A DNA stretch of 64,000 nucleotides, from contig OY776129.1 in the NCBI GenBank assembly GCA_963675135.1, forward strand, positions 55,940,845 through 56,004,844. Direction: 5' to 3'. The translations under genes were made by a program, and so were the position numbers. This document shows positions 12,661 through 24,847 of this stretch, piece by piece; position 1 is the first letter of the stretch, and each line of letters opens with the position of its first letter. A model generated the notes under the pieces. It made no database searches. It was not told the origin of the DNA and saw nothing but the letters and a program-made list of their open reading frames with translations. Origin of the DNA: Galeopsis tetrahit. Lineage: Eukaryota > Streptophyta > Magnoliopsida > Lamiales > Lamiaceae.

Positions 12661-14325
12661 GGGCGCGGCTAAAGACACCCGGATATACTATGAGTACACC
12701 CACGGGATGAGAACACACACAAAACGGATGAGGACACCTACCTGCAAAACCCAAAATTGCCCTTAACATTTCTCCCCCTTCCTCCCTCCATTCTCTCTAT
12801 TCGGTACACCCACCCCTTCCAAGAAAAACAAACTTCTCCCCCACTCTACTCTTCTCCCCCATTCCCCAATCTTCTCCCCACTTCCACTCCATTGTTCCTC
12901 CCCTTAAAAAAGAGAACCTCACTATATTGACGTCGAACAAGAGAGAGAGAGAACACGGGCGCATCGTTTTTTTTAGAAGAAGAGGAGGACGCGTTTTTTT
13001 GTTCTTTTTTGCAAAAATGGTTAAAGGTTAGTTTTTCTTGCTTATATTTGAGAAGAAGAGGAGGACGCGGGTTTAATTTCGGTTTTTGTTGATTGAAACA
13101 TTGATTTTATTGTTGTAGGGTTTAGGTTTTGTTTTTTGAATTTGGTGTTAATTTCATGCATGTGTTGATTAAGGTTGGTTTTTTGTGTTATAATCATGTT
13201 TATGTGTAGAATGTATCAATTTTTGATGTGTTAGGATGAAAATAAACCAATGGGCATCTAATTGGCATGGTTTAACACGAAATTATCGTTTTGGACTGGT
13301 TTTTCGCACAATTGATAGTTGTCCGGAATTAATTTCCGAACATGGCATGTTTGTTTTGGTTTAGATTTCGAACATGGCTTGTTTGTTTTGGATGAGGACA
13401 CCCACGTTTTAAATGTTGTATGGATGAGGACACCCACTATGTACGGGACAAATTTTTGAACAACTATAGTATTTGCTAAACTAAATTTCGAACAATGGCC
13501 CAATGTTGGGAACAAATTTTCGAACAATCACTCAATGTTCGAAAAAAAGTTCCCAACAGGGACTTTTAGGTTAGAAATTCGTCCAAGTAAAACTTGTTGA
13601 ACAAAATTTCGAACAATGGCCCCATGTTGGGAACAAATTTTCGAACATTGGGTAAATGTTCGAAAAAAAGTTCCCAACATAGACTTTTGGGTTAGAAATT
13701 TGTCCAAGTAAAATTTGCTGAACTAAATTTCGAACAATGGCCCAATGTTTGGAACAAATTTTCGAACAATCATCCAATGTTCGAAAAAAAGTTCCCAATA
13801 GAGATCGTCTTCTTCGCAGAACCAGTCGCGAAAAGGGGTTTTTTTGAAAAACGACCAAATGCAATACATAATGTCAAAATGTATGTCCTAAATGCATATT
13901 ATTTCAACTAGATACCACTATAGAGTCATAAGATGCAAAAAAAAAACAAGCATAAACACCAACACAAACACACAAAAACCCTAAATATAAAAACTCTTTC
14001 ACTAAAAAAAAATAAAATTCAAAACATGATAAATAACTTACAAATGAGTCTTTGGCACCACCACTAGTAGTTATTACATCATAATCAACCATTTTCGACT
14101 CTATCCTCGCTCTCAAAATCGAATTTGCAAAATATGAAATTTTGGAATTGCGTAGAAAGGGATGACCCTCTGTATTCCTGCGTTTAGATAGGAGGTGGGT
14201 GTACTCATCCGACGTTTTTTTTTTAAATACAGGAGGGATAAATACGTCATTTCGCAACACCCTTGTGAAAAAAAAAAATCGTGTGGGTGTACTCATACGA
14301 AATCCGGGTACCTTTAGCCGCACCC
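12661..14325. mobile_element. Non-autonomous Mutator-like element 2, inserted at the edge of element 1
   Basis: The left end GGGCGCGGCTAAAG and the right end (reversed) GGGTGCGGCTAAAG begin roughly 43-bp inverted repeats that share ACCCGGAT and ATGAGTACACCCAC. The element is flanked by a perfect 9-bp duplication TTTTATTTT (12652-12660 and 14326-14334). The left copy also serves as the right target duplication of element 1. A tandem block fills 13476-13800. No transposase frame was seen. Confidence 0.75.
13476..13800. repeat. Tandem repeat, about 121-bp period, 2.7 copies
   Basis: Units begin at about 13476, 13598 and 13719 with AACTAAATTTCGAACAATGG and contain TTCGAACAAT and GAAAAAAAGTTCCCAA. 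Each unit holds its own short inverted repeats (GGGAACAAATTTTCGAACA against TGTTCGAAAAAAAGTTCCC). It lies wholly inside Mutator-like element 2. Confidence 0.8.
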
Positions 14326-14689
14326 TTTTATTTTTTTTAGGATTAGCTTTGCATGACTGGGCTTTAGGCCCAAAGCTTTGTTTCAATGCCTAATTTGGGA
14401 CTTTTTGTATTTTTTTTTTTGTTTGTTTTATTACTCACTTTGAGCTAGGTTCTAAATCTTCAATTCATTTTCCTTTTCAAGGAGTATAACATTCATTTAG
14501 ATAAAGGGCCTCTAGGCTTCTCAATTGTTACCCAAAGTTTAACTAACACTACAAGAAATTGTTGAATTGGCTACAGAATTTTCCAACGAAAATAATTTCG
14601 TCTTTAAATATTGAGAATTACCTATAGATTGCCTACGAATCTTTATAAATTATTTTACACATTTTCACCCACGAAATTACCAAGAAAAA

Positions 14690-15355
14690 ATCTGATGGTG
14701 ATTTACCTACAAAATAATCTGTAGGTAAAATCGCATTTTCCTACCGAAACGGTTGTAGGTGATTTTTTTTTATTTACCAACGAAAACTTTCCTAACTATT
14801 TATATGTATAAATTATTTAATTGTATTACCTACAAAATTAGCTAGGAACTTAAAAAATATTGATTTACCTACAAAATAATTCGTAGGCAAAATAGCATTT
14901 CCCTACAAAAATGATTGTAGGTGATTTGTTTATTTATTTGCCTACGAAAAATTTCCTAGCTATTTTTATGTATAAATTATCTAATTGTATTACCTACAAA
15001 ATTAGCTAGGAACTTAAAAAATAATGATTTACCTACAGAATAATCCGTAGGCAAAAAATAGCATTTCCCTACCAAAATGATTGTAGGTGATTTGTTTATT
15101 TATTTACCTACAAAATTTTTTCTAGCTATTTATATGTATAAATTATCTAATTGTATTACCTACAAAATTAGCTAGGAACTTAGAAAATATTGATTTACCT
15201 ACAAAATAATTCGTAAGCAAAATAGCATTTCCCTACTAAAATAATTGTAGGTGATTTGTTTATTTATTTACCTACGAAAATTTTCCTAGCTATTTATATG
15301 TATAAATTATCTAATTGTATTACCCACAAAATTAGCTAGGAACTTAGAAAAGCAA
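14690..15355. repeat. Tandem repeat, about 165-bp period, four copies, within the CACTA element
   Basis: The landmark GCTAGGAACTTA recurs at 14841, 15004, 15171 and 15334, a spacing of 163-167 bp. Each unit has paired CCTACAAAAT and ATTGTAGGTGATTTG motifs. It is an expanded subterminal-repeat block of the element. Confidence 0.8.
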
Positions 15356-15964
15356 TAGTGTTATAACAAATAAACATATGAACTTTATTATGTCCCACAT
15401 CGAAAGAGTAGAAAAAACATAAGAGAAAAAACAATATAAAAGTAGTAGTATTAATAAGTTAGTAACCAACAAACATAAATTTTTTATCCCACATCGAATA
15501 AGGAGTACAAGAAACATGAGAGAAAAACATTATAAAAGGGGCCTATTGTGCACCTAAATTTGTATTTTTAAAATGTTTATATATTTTAATACTTTTTGAA
15601 TTGATTTTATGATCGATTCATGGTTGGACCGGTTGAACCGGCTGATCCAATTTTGAATGAATTAATTTTGTAAGCTAAGGCTAAAAAAATAATTTATTAA
15701 TAAATAATTTAAAAAATATATATTAAAAAAAATTCCACCGAAATGTTTGTTGCCAAATTTAACTACGGAATTACCAACGAAATGTTTCGTAGTTGATATT
15801 TACCTACGAAATTTCATTTATTATGGTAATCATTTTACCTACCGAAATGTTATGGATTTGCTACGAAAATGTGGTAGGTAATTGCCTACGGATTAAATTT
15901 TCGTGGGCAACCGAATTACCTACGAGCGAATTCCATACGAATGGTTTTCGTTGGTATTCCGTAG

Positions 15965-17078
15965 TAGGGCTGTCAAATGGGCCGGGTCGGGCCAGCCCAG
16001 CACCAGCCCACCGGGCCACGCATTTTTATCGGGTCGGCCCGGCCCGATTGCTACCGGGCCTGTATTTGTGAGGCCCAGCCTGGCCCTGGTCAGGCTGCCG
16101 GGCCGTCGGGCCAAAACAGCCCGTTTCTATTTTATAATTTATTTTTAAAAAATTTCAATATTTGAGTGTTAAACTAAACCTATAAGCTGAATATGATTGA
16201 AATATACAAATCTAATGTGTACCAGTTCAAAAAAATTACATAATAAAATGCTAAAAAATAAAAAAGAATTTTCAAAAGCAAAAAGTTTTCAACAGAAACT
16301 AATTAAAATCCACTCAGCTTATTTTAAATGAGTTAAACATATTCCAGTTTGCCCAAATTCATAAAAACTCAGTCACAAATTTCATTTAAAACCCTAAATC
16401 CCTTTATTCTAAAAATAACAGATTAACACAAAAAGAAAAATCAGCTCACAAAGACCAGAACACACGTAATTATAAATTACCTGATGTTAGCAAAAAATAT
16501 ATAAATTGACAGTGGGTTCAGAGATGTTATCAATGAGTTACAAAAGTGTTTTGAGTGTGCTTGGTAATATACATGGAGCTTGAGCCATAGAGATCGGAGG
16601 CGAGGACGGAGGGCAGAAATGGAGGTGTTGTGCGCCGCGCCGGTGTGCGATTGCAGGACTGCGTCAGCGTGCGTAGGGGCGTGCTGCGCGAGCTGCTGCG
16701 TGGGTCGTGGAGGTGCGCCGTCCGACCGGTGAGTGTGTGTAAGGCGCCGCTAATGTTTCTTTCCTACGCTGTAGGGTTTTTAATTTGGGGAAGAATTGGG
16801 TTGGGCCGTTTAGGACTCACGTCTGGGTTTCTGTCTCTCTAATACTCTAATATACAGGTTTAGAAAATTATATATTAAAAAAAAAAAAGAGAGAGAGAAT
16901 CGGGCCAGCCCGAAAATCCGGGCCAAGCCCGGCCTGGGCCCGGTCGGCCCGGCAGGCCATTTGGGCCGGGCCAAATCGGCCCGATTTTTTTTGGGCCACT
17001 ATAAACCAGGCCCAGCCTGGCCTGTTTGTCGGGTAGGCCGGGCCGGCCCATTGGGCCGGGCTGATTTTGACACCCCTA
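15965..17078. mobile_element. Non-autonomous hAT element nested in the CACTA element
   Basis: The termini are TAGGGCTGTCAAA and (reversed) TAGGGGTGTCAAA, followed by long GGGCC-rich inverted repeats. An exact 8-bp duplication TTCCGTAG is present at 15957-15964 and 17079-17086. Both features are diagnostic of hAT elements. A GC-rich patch (about 16590-16780) in the interior could be captured host DNA, source unknown. Confidence 0.9.
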
Positions 17079-17442
17079 TTCCGTAGGTAAATATAAATGC
17101 CTACAAAATTGGAATTATTACCTGCAAAATATTCCCTAGCCAATTAATTATTTTCTTGCAGTGTAAACTAAGGTATTTTTTTGGTGAAAAAAAAAGTTAT
17201 ACTCCAGTAATTTTTATTTTGAACTCTAAATTTTGATCTTAAAAATGTACACGGGATTAGGTTTATCTAGTCAATTATCAATCAAAATGGGAAAGAAAAT
17301 TGTGCAATCAAATAATACTGTAATCTTTAAAAAAAAAAAAAAAAAACATAAAGGTAATTTTAAAATATAAAGTTATATGATGAGCATTTTTTACCAAGTT
17401 GAGATACTCCTATTATTTAAAAGTAGTTTCGGTGTGAACTAA

Positions 17443-18557
17443 TCTTTATATATAAAAGGAGGAAGTGTCTCTCCTGCTTTCGACACGTGTCTCTCCTGAT
17501 TTTGCCATGTGTCATTTGAAGTTTGCCACATATTAATTTGAGGTCATGTGTCATTTGAAGTTTGCCACATATTAATTTGAGGCCATGTATCATCCCTTTA
17601 AGGGCATCTCCAATGCAAGTAAGAAATTTTTGGGTAGAAATTTGCCACATATGTGATACCTATTAGTTTCCTACTCCTACCACAAATAATTCATTTCCCT
17701 CCCAATGCTTTCTACCTCAAAATTATTCATAGGTCCCACAATTAAATTTCTATTTTATTTTATTCATATTTATTTATTAACTATTTTTATTTATAATTTT
17801 AACTTCTACAATTAAAAATCACAATAAATATTAATTATAAAATTTAAGTTATAAAAAGAAATAATATTAATATATTTCCTGATAAAATATTATTGAAATA
17901 ACACCAAAAGTACAAGATAAAAAATACTCTATCAATTGTAATTTGTAAATACAAAATAATTAAATTCTTAATAAATTAAAATAAAATAAAATAAATGTAA
18001 AAACCTGAAAAGAAAACAAAACAAAATAAAACATAAATTAATAAGAAGTAAATAAATAAGAAATTAAAATGAAAAAAATAAGAAATAGAAGTTGGAGACC
18101 ACTTGAAATGGGGGAGAAGAACTTCTACCCCATTTCTCCTCTCTCCTCCACATCATCTCTCCCCCAATCTCTTCTACCCTCAATTTGAGTTAGGAGTAGA
18201 AATTGGGACTTCTACCCCCATTGGAGATGCCCTGATATGAGCCTATTAGAATTCGTCCTTTCATGTACCACATTTTCAATTTCATGTACCGTTACTAAAA
18301 TCAACAACAAATGCAATACACCATTAATGTACATTTATAGACTAATTCATTCATTTGATTTTCACCCCTTTAGGGTAGATATGCTCAAGCCGTCTTCTAA
18401 TCTACCAAAAGAATTACTAATATATTATAGATTAATGCATGCATTTATACTGGAATTTGTAAAGGTTGTATTAATTTCAATTATTTGGCCATGCCACATT
18501 TTCACCTATGAGAATTAAAATAAATTGATGCAATAATTGTAACAATAGGTCTGTTTC

Positions 18558-18590
<33 letters not shown>

Positions 18591-18943
18591 TGTGTGGTGT
18601 ACGGTTGGTATCAGATAGAGGAATTGAGTTTGGTTTAGTTTAAATATGTCTTTTAGTTATTCTCTTAATTAATTAAGTACAATTATTTAGGTATCGAACA
18701 TAGAAAAAAAAAAAAAACTATATTCTTTGTTATTCTATGCATTCAATGGTTAGACAATAACAATTTCGAGAACTAATTCATATAATGCTTCAACATATCA
18801 CGTGTGCATTCATCTATCAAGGTGAGTTTTTAATTGTTTTATTCTCTAATGCACATATTATTTTTTATTTAATATTTCAGATAAATGGTTTGAGTTAATT
18901 GTTTACTCTGTGATTTCATTCCTATGTTATTCTATTGGCAAAG

Positions 18944-18983
<40 letters not shown>

Positions 18984-19678
18984 CAAAGTTTGTGACAAAG
19001 TATCTAATAGTCGAGGGCTCTAATTGGGATCCGGGATCGACGTGTCTTCGAGTGTAACCCACCGTGCTCAATACGTATGGAAATACCTTGGACATAAATT
19101 TGATTTTGGAAAGGACGTTAACAAAACTCTATTGACAAAGTATCAAGGATAGAGATGAAGAGTTGGACGATGAGAAGTGGTAATGGAAGACCATACTTAT
19201 TTATTTAAGAAATAAAAATTATTTGCACGTATGTTTATTAAACTTGATTAGGGTTATCGTTGATTTTTTCTTATTTCTTCATAATCTTGAATCTTAATTG
19301 AGTTTTTGAATTGTAAAGATATTAACAAATTTTCGTCTTGCTCTGTGAAATTGTGGCCTTTGCTTTCCTAATTTCTAAATATGTTTGTTCGTTGGTGTCA
19401 ATGGATGAAACTTTTTTTTTCGACAAATAAAAATTTGCATTGTCTAACAGAGTAAGTGTTTATCTTAAATCATAAGCCAGTTATATTTTACACGGAAAAT
19501 GAAACACAAACTTTATTTGAACATTTGTAGTTCTAACACGAATATTCAATCTAAGTCACTGAGTCTTTCGACATTGAAAATTCTAGAGTCCTCCATAACT
19601 GATTGTCAATTTCTTTTTCTTTATTTGATTCATTAGAGTTTTACAACTTACCCGTACAACGCACGGACAAAAAACTAG
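17443..19678 (+). mobile_element. Non-autonomous Helitron
   Basis: It starts TCTTTATATATAAAAGGAGG after an A and ends CTAG before a T, matching insertion between A and T without target duplication. A short hairpin, CCGTAC-aac-GCACGG with one mismatch (19652-19666), lies just before the CTAG end, as in plant Helitrons. No Rep/helicase is present. It carries an inner TIR element (17601-18233) and two AT microsatellites (18558-18581 and 18945-18980). Its 3' end is about 430 bp from the stop codon of the PIRL gene. Confidence 0.7.
17601..18233. mobile_element. MITE nested in the Helitron
   Basis: The termini AGGGCATCTCCAATG and CATTGGAGATGCCCT are perfect inverted repeats of 15 bp. The subterminal parts also pair (GTAGAAATT...). 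I could not find a clean target duplication, so the superfamily stays open. Confidence 0.75.
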
Positions 19679-20106
19679 TTATAAAAGTAAGAAGTCAGAA
19701 TGTTTCTTGCAAAGTAGAAAAAGATTATTGTATTGATGTTTGGTCCGATTGAACTGATATACATAATATAGCTTATAAAGACTACAGAGAGATATTTATT
19801 AGCCAAAGAAAGACATGAATTGCAAGATGCTTTCTGAATCTGAGCTAAGGTTACAAAGAGCTGATTGATATATATAAATATTTAATATGTATGTGTTGTA
19901 TTCAAGTATGAATATTCTTCCAAAAGACAACAGCAGCAGCAGATTCTTGCTGAAATTCCTGATCAAAAAAGGGAAGATGTCATGTGTGAGTCGTCCCATA
20001 TCGATTTTTTGAAATGGAACTATGGGAGAAGAACTAGCATATAACTAATTGATGCATAGATGAATAGAAAAGTTGACAAGTAAGATGCCAGATTACCAAT
20101 TCCAGC

Positions 20107-21925
20107 TTAGGCTTTTGCATATTCCACCAGATTGCGCTTTCTTTTGTTAGACATTGAAAAGAACCACATCTGAGCCCAAGATTTCTTTTCCTTAGTCGTC
20201 GGCTGTGGCTTCGTCTCCCTCTTGGCAACAACATCAGCCATGTAACGTACAACAGCCTGAAGCACAAAAAAAACTCGATTAGTACAAACAACACACTATA
20301 CAAAAAGGGGAAGGGACAATGCATCACCTGAGCTCCTTTCTCAATCACATCTCTAGGTGGCACCACCAGAGGATTTCCATCAACATTCAGCACACGAAGC
20401 CTAGTCAGCATGCCAAAAGAGTCGGGAAGAGCTCGTATTTGATTGTTATTGCTCATCAACTCCTCCAGCATCTCGAGGTTCCCAATGGAGCGCGGCAGAG
20501 ATTGCAGATCTGCAAAATTGTTGCTCACGTCCATCTTCACGAGCGTTGTAGCAAAACACAAGCTTTCTGGGATAGCTTCAAGCTCGTTGAAACTAACATC
20601 GAGTTGTTTCAAGCTAGTCAAGGATGCCATCGTAGTAGGCAGTTGTCTGATGTTGTTATAACGCGCTGTTAGAATTTCTAAAGGCAGGATTCTGCCCACT
20701 GCTTCAGGGAGCGCTTTGAGACGGTTATAGTCAGCATGGAGTTCCTTTAACGAAGTACAGCGACCTATAGCGTGAGGGATTTCCTCAATATTGTTTGTTT
20801 CAATGTTGAGCTTCTTGAGACTTGTGAGTGATCCTATTGTTTCTGGAAGAACTTCTAAGCCGTTAGAGCTTAAATCAAGATCTTGAAGACGAACTAGTTT
20901 AGCAATGGTGACTGGCAACGATGTTAGCTGATTTCCTCGAAGATCAAGGTGAAGTAAGCTCAGCAATCCTCCAACGGATTCAGGCAATTCTTGGATTTTG
21001 TTTCCGTGTAAATCCAAAGTTTGTAATGAGGAAAGACCTCCTATAGAATCCGGTAACACCACAATCATGTTTTCTGATAAATCAAGTTTGATCAAACTCG
21101 ATAGCTTCCCTATTGAATCGGGAATCCATTGAATTTGATCTGATAATTTGCCTTGAAGGATAAGCTCTCGAGTTCCTTTCTTTGCTGATACTTCAATGCA
21201 ACTTGCTAGTTTTATTAAACTCTGCTTCTCACCATCTGAACCTGCAATAATACCATTTGTACCAACATCAAAACCAAAATGATCCAACCTACACACAAAA
21301 TTATTATTGTTACAAAACTGTAAATCTAACCATGAACAAGAGCTGGTTTGAGATTGGAATCTCCTATCCGTGGAACAGAGGAAACATCCCCTGATCGAAC
21401 CTTGAAATCAAAGGACGTCTTCGGCTTCTTCAGATAAAAATCGTCCTTGCTTAAAGCCTTGGCAGGTTCATCAGCACGAAAACCAGAAGGCGAATTTACA
21501 GTTTTCGCAGCTGTAGAATTCAAATTAATAGTACCCAACGATGAACTGCTTGTGTTGTTCGATTTTGAACTCCGAGAAGTTGGATTCGATTTTAGGCACT
21601 CGGAAGCTCTCAGAATCAAATCGTCGAACAGTTGGTGTACGTCCTCTAGATCCACTAGTTTTTTAGCCTCTTCCTTCTGCTTCTTGCTCTGCAAATCGAT
21701 CATTTTGCGCTTCATCTCCTGCAAAATACAGAACAATTCATCGGGCACATTTTTTCCTTTGTTTTGCTTCGTGAGTTCCTCCATTCTCAACTCATCTTCC
21801 CTATCCACATTCTGGATTAAGCTTCTAGCCGCTTCAACTTCCTCGATTCCGGGCCGGGCCGGCAGCGATTTATGGATTCTCATGACCTCTTCTACAGCGT
21901 GCTCTACAGTCATTGCTATCATCAT
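20107..21925 (-). CDS. Plant intracellular Ras-group-related LRR protein (PIRL4/5-like)
   Basis: Three coding exons, 21925-21331, 21241-20328 and 20256-20107, are joined by GT-AG introns of 89 and 71 bp. They give 552 residues, close to the size of Arabidopsis PIRL4/5. The N-terminal part (1-190) is charged and helical, beginning VEEVMRIHKSLPARPGIEEVEAAR, a conserved PIRL block. Then comes SLIKLASCIEVSAKKGTREL and 11 leucine-rich repeats of 23 residues (consensus PxSIGxLxSLxxLDLxxNxI). The tail is GAQAVVRYMADVVAKRE followed by a basic SNKRKRN. PIRLs are cytosolic or nuclear LRR proteins unique to plants, linked to pollen development. The first ATG in the exon (21925) was chosen. A likely leader intron (21935-22093) precedes it; the frame stays open through the upstream exon, but that stretch has no PIRL resemblance. 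Confidence 0.93.
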
Positions 21926-21934
21926 TTCACTTCT

Positions 21935-22093
21935 CTGGAATTCATCAAACGAACATACATAATCAATATAATAACACAAACAAACAAAAACTGCCGATAG
22001 AGCGATTCATTCATTTTCTAGTTTTCACCGCAAACAAGGATCCAATTTAACTTTCTCAAATCAAACCAAAAAGTACACAAACAACGCAATTAC
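21935..22093 (-). other. Probable 5'-leader intron of the PIRL gene
   Basis: On the minus strand AAAG|GTAATT at 22094/22093 is a good donor, and GAATTCCAG at 21935 is an acceptor nine bases before the ATG at 21925. Splicing would join an upstream exon that is open in the same frame (from about 22279), so an N-terminally longer product cannot be excluded. Confidence 0.5.
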
Positions 22094-22279
22094 CTTTAGC
22101 AGCAACAGAGAAGAACCACGGTGATGCAATCTGAAGAATTTGTATGGCGGGCTATTGTTTATACAACACCAGCACGCGGAAACATTGATATATTTCTGAA
22201 AAATGGGCCCGTATGTTTGTGCAGCTATTAACTCTGCAAATTCCTTGGATTTGATCTCAACTATGACTGTCAATTTCAA

Positions 22280-24838
22280 ATTTCAACGTTTTCCCTCACT
22301 ACTGTAACTGCCAAAATGGAATGCTGTTTGAGTTTAACACGAACGCCTATTTCCTCAACTACAAACCTTGCAACCACCTTTCAAAAATAAATCTTGTATT
22401 TAAAAACACATACTCTCCCAAAATTATTAAAAATAAGACGTTATTAAAACACAAATATTTCGAATGAAATTAAAAGATTGAAATATTAAGGGATGTTCAT
22501 TGATTTGATTATCTATTTCATTGGTGTATTATTACAATCAAACATATGAGAAATTGAAACAAATTATGAAGTGCACTTGTCGTGTGGGATTTTTTCTATC
22601 AGTGACGACTTTGTAGTGTTGAATTTGAAATTTCATTTGAATATATTTCCTTATTTACTCACTTGTCAATTTTATGAGTTTTGCTAGTAATGTTGTCAAG
22701 AAAAAGTATTGATATGTCACGGGAACGGATCGAAAATTTCATTTTAAAAATTTGAAACTTGTTTTATTATGAGTATCATGTTAATTAGACGGACTTTTAT
22801 TAAAAAAAATTAATTGTACATATAAATATATATAATAAAAAAAATTGCATAGCGATATTTTACCAAAATTTTAGGTATATCGAAATTTTGGTGTATGTAA
22901 GTACGTACTTATTGGACCGTATCAAAACTTTAGTGTATCGAATTTTTAAACAGTATAAATATATCCTTCCATATCGAAATTTTTGTACACTACTTCACAC
23001 GGAAATAACAGTTTTATCGAATTTTTATATACATATCTATTTATCGAAATAACAATTTATTTATTTTTTAATATTTCGACATATGCTGCAATACTAAAAA
23101 AATTAAATCGTGTTTGCCGTTATTGTACAAAAAATTATCATACCGTTCAAAAATCTCAATATTCTGAAAATTTTGACATTTTATCGGTTCAATAATTACG
23201 ATATATCGAAATTTTTGCTTTGTGTGATACAATGTCACGTGAGGTTTCATTTCATGTGATTACATTTAGTGCTAAGATAATGACGTGTTTAGCAAAGTAA
23301 AAAGGTTGTTACTAGCAAAGTCTTTGTCCATAAAGTAAATTAGGCAGGTAGACGGAAAGGAAAAAGCTCATATGTAAAAGATGGTATTAACTTAATTATT
23401 TCAAAGACTTTATACCAACACCACACATGGTATCGTTTTCTTATTTTCATTATAAATTTGAAAATTTTATCAATTACAACATAACAATATCCCTTACTTA
23501 ATTATACTCCAAATGAATAATAAGATAAATTCTAAAATATATAATTTATTTATGGAAGTCTTGTGCACTTATTGCATGATTATTATTTTAATGAAATAAG
23601 TAACATTAATAAATTAACATGTCTAAATAAAGAAATTGTCCTCCATCAAAAAAAAAAAAAAATTGTCTTTTTAATTAACCCTCTATTATAAAAATCGACT
23701 TAGGCGGCACTTGGCCAACTCCATTTTGTTCATCTAGGCATTTTTTGTGAAAAATTGGTCTAGACGAACCTAAGTTGCCACTAGTCAGACTAGGCGCCCA
23801 TATTTTAATATTTTTATTTACTTTTTTTTTAAAATATTTAGGAGTCCGATTTGAACAATCGTCCACACTTTTTTTTAAAGGAAAGCAAGCTTATAAGCAA
23901 TACTCATGACAAAGTACAATATTTTTTTTTTTTTGCCAAATCCTATCGATTAACGGTGAAAATTGTATTTATAAAAAAAAAATATATATATATATATAGA
24001 GAGAGAGAGCCTAGGCGCTAGGCGGTGCAAATCCACCCAACTACCGATCGATTTTCGACTTCTACAATCTTATTTTAACCCCTAATTCTTAACTACGGTT
24101 TAAAGTGATTCATAAAAATTTATATACAATATTTTATACATAAAATATAGCTAACTAACTTAAATTTTATTAAAATTTTGTGAGTTAAATTTGAATCAAC
24201 GTGAGTCAAACTTAATTAAAATTAATTTTTTTGCTTTCAGGTATTGTCTTACGAGGCCAAAATATATTACTACAATATTACGTTATTACAAAGTCAAAAT
24301 ATACCCAAGGACAATAATAAAAAAAAAAAAAAAAAAAATTGGCCGAATTTGTAGATCAAAAACTTACAGCAGCCCACATCGCCTTTATAATAGAATATTT
24401 TTGTTTTTTATTAACATATTTTGGCATTGTAGTATCACAATATTTTTAGTCTTGTAGTAATATTTTAACTTTGAAGTTGCATATTTTTTCGTGTAGAGTA
24501 ACAATTTTGGCATGTAATAGCATAATTTCGGTATCGTAGTAATTTATTTTAATTTTGTAGTAATATATTTTAATTATATAGTCTTAGAATATTTTTGATC
24601 TTGTAATTGGTGAATGCGTACAAAAAACTAAGCGTCATTGCAATATTTTTTAATCTTATAGTAAATTTGTTTTGATGTTGTTGTAGTTCTATTTTAATTT
24701 TAGAGTAACTCATTAACTTAATTTGAACTTGTTACATGCGAATTTTTAGAAATTGCCCTAATTTAGTATTTATGTATAAAATATTTCGGACAAGTGTTGG
24801 TTGAATGTGATTTTGTGATGAAAGAAGTATTCATCACA
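22280..24838. other. AT-rich intergenic DNA upstream of the PIRL gene
   Basis: No gene is supported. The part 22830-23240 contains repeated phrases around 'atatcgaaatttt', a degenerate dispersed repeat. 24200-24720 holds phrases similar to the inverted repeat at 3060-3400. Poly(A)/poly(T) and a short GA run (about 23995-24008) are present. Confidence 0.55.
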
Positions 24839-24847
24839 AATAAATAA

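Larger units (their letters stand above)
14547..17163. mobile_element. Non-autonomous CACTA (En/Spm) element, interrupted by a hAT element
   Basis: The left end reads CACTACAAGAAATTG, the right end reversed CACTGCAAGAAAATAAT. The 3-bp duplication TAA flanks it at 14544-14546 and 17164-17166. These are the hallmarks of CACTA elements. Subterminal motifs of the form CCTACRAAAT are repeated many times on both sides, as is usual for transposase-binding sites in this superfamily. No transposase remains. A hAT element sits at 15965-17078; removing it rejoins the subterminal repeat. Confidence 0.88.

Noticed and set aside
20319..20672. Plus-strand frames opposite the PIRL repeats
   Set aside because: Shadows of the leucine-rich-repeat coding strand, where the minus-strand gene has full family support.
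22061..22279. Minus-strand frame upstream of PIRL as part of the protein
   Set aside because: It can be spliced in frame to the PIRL exon, but the residues do not resemble PIRL N termini; treated as leader sequence.
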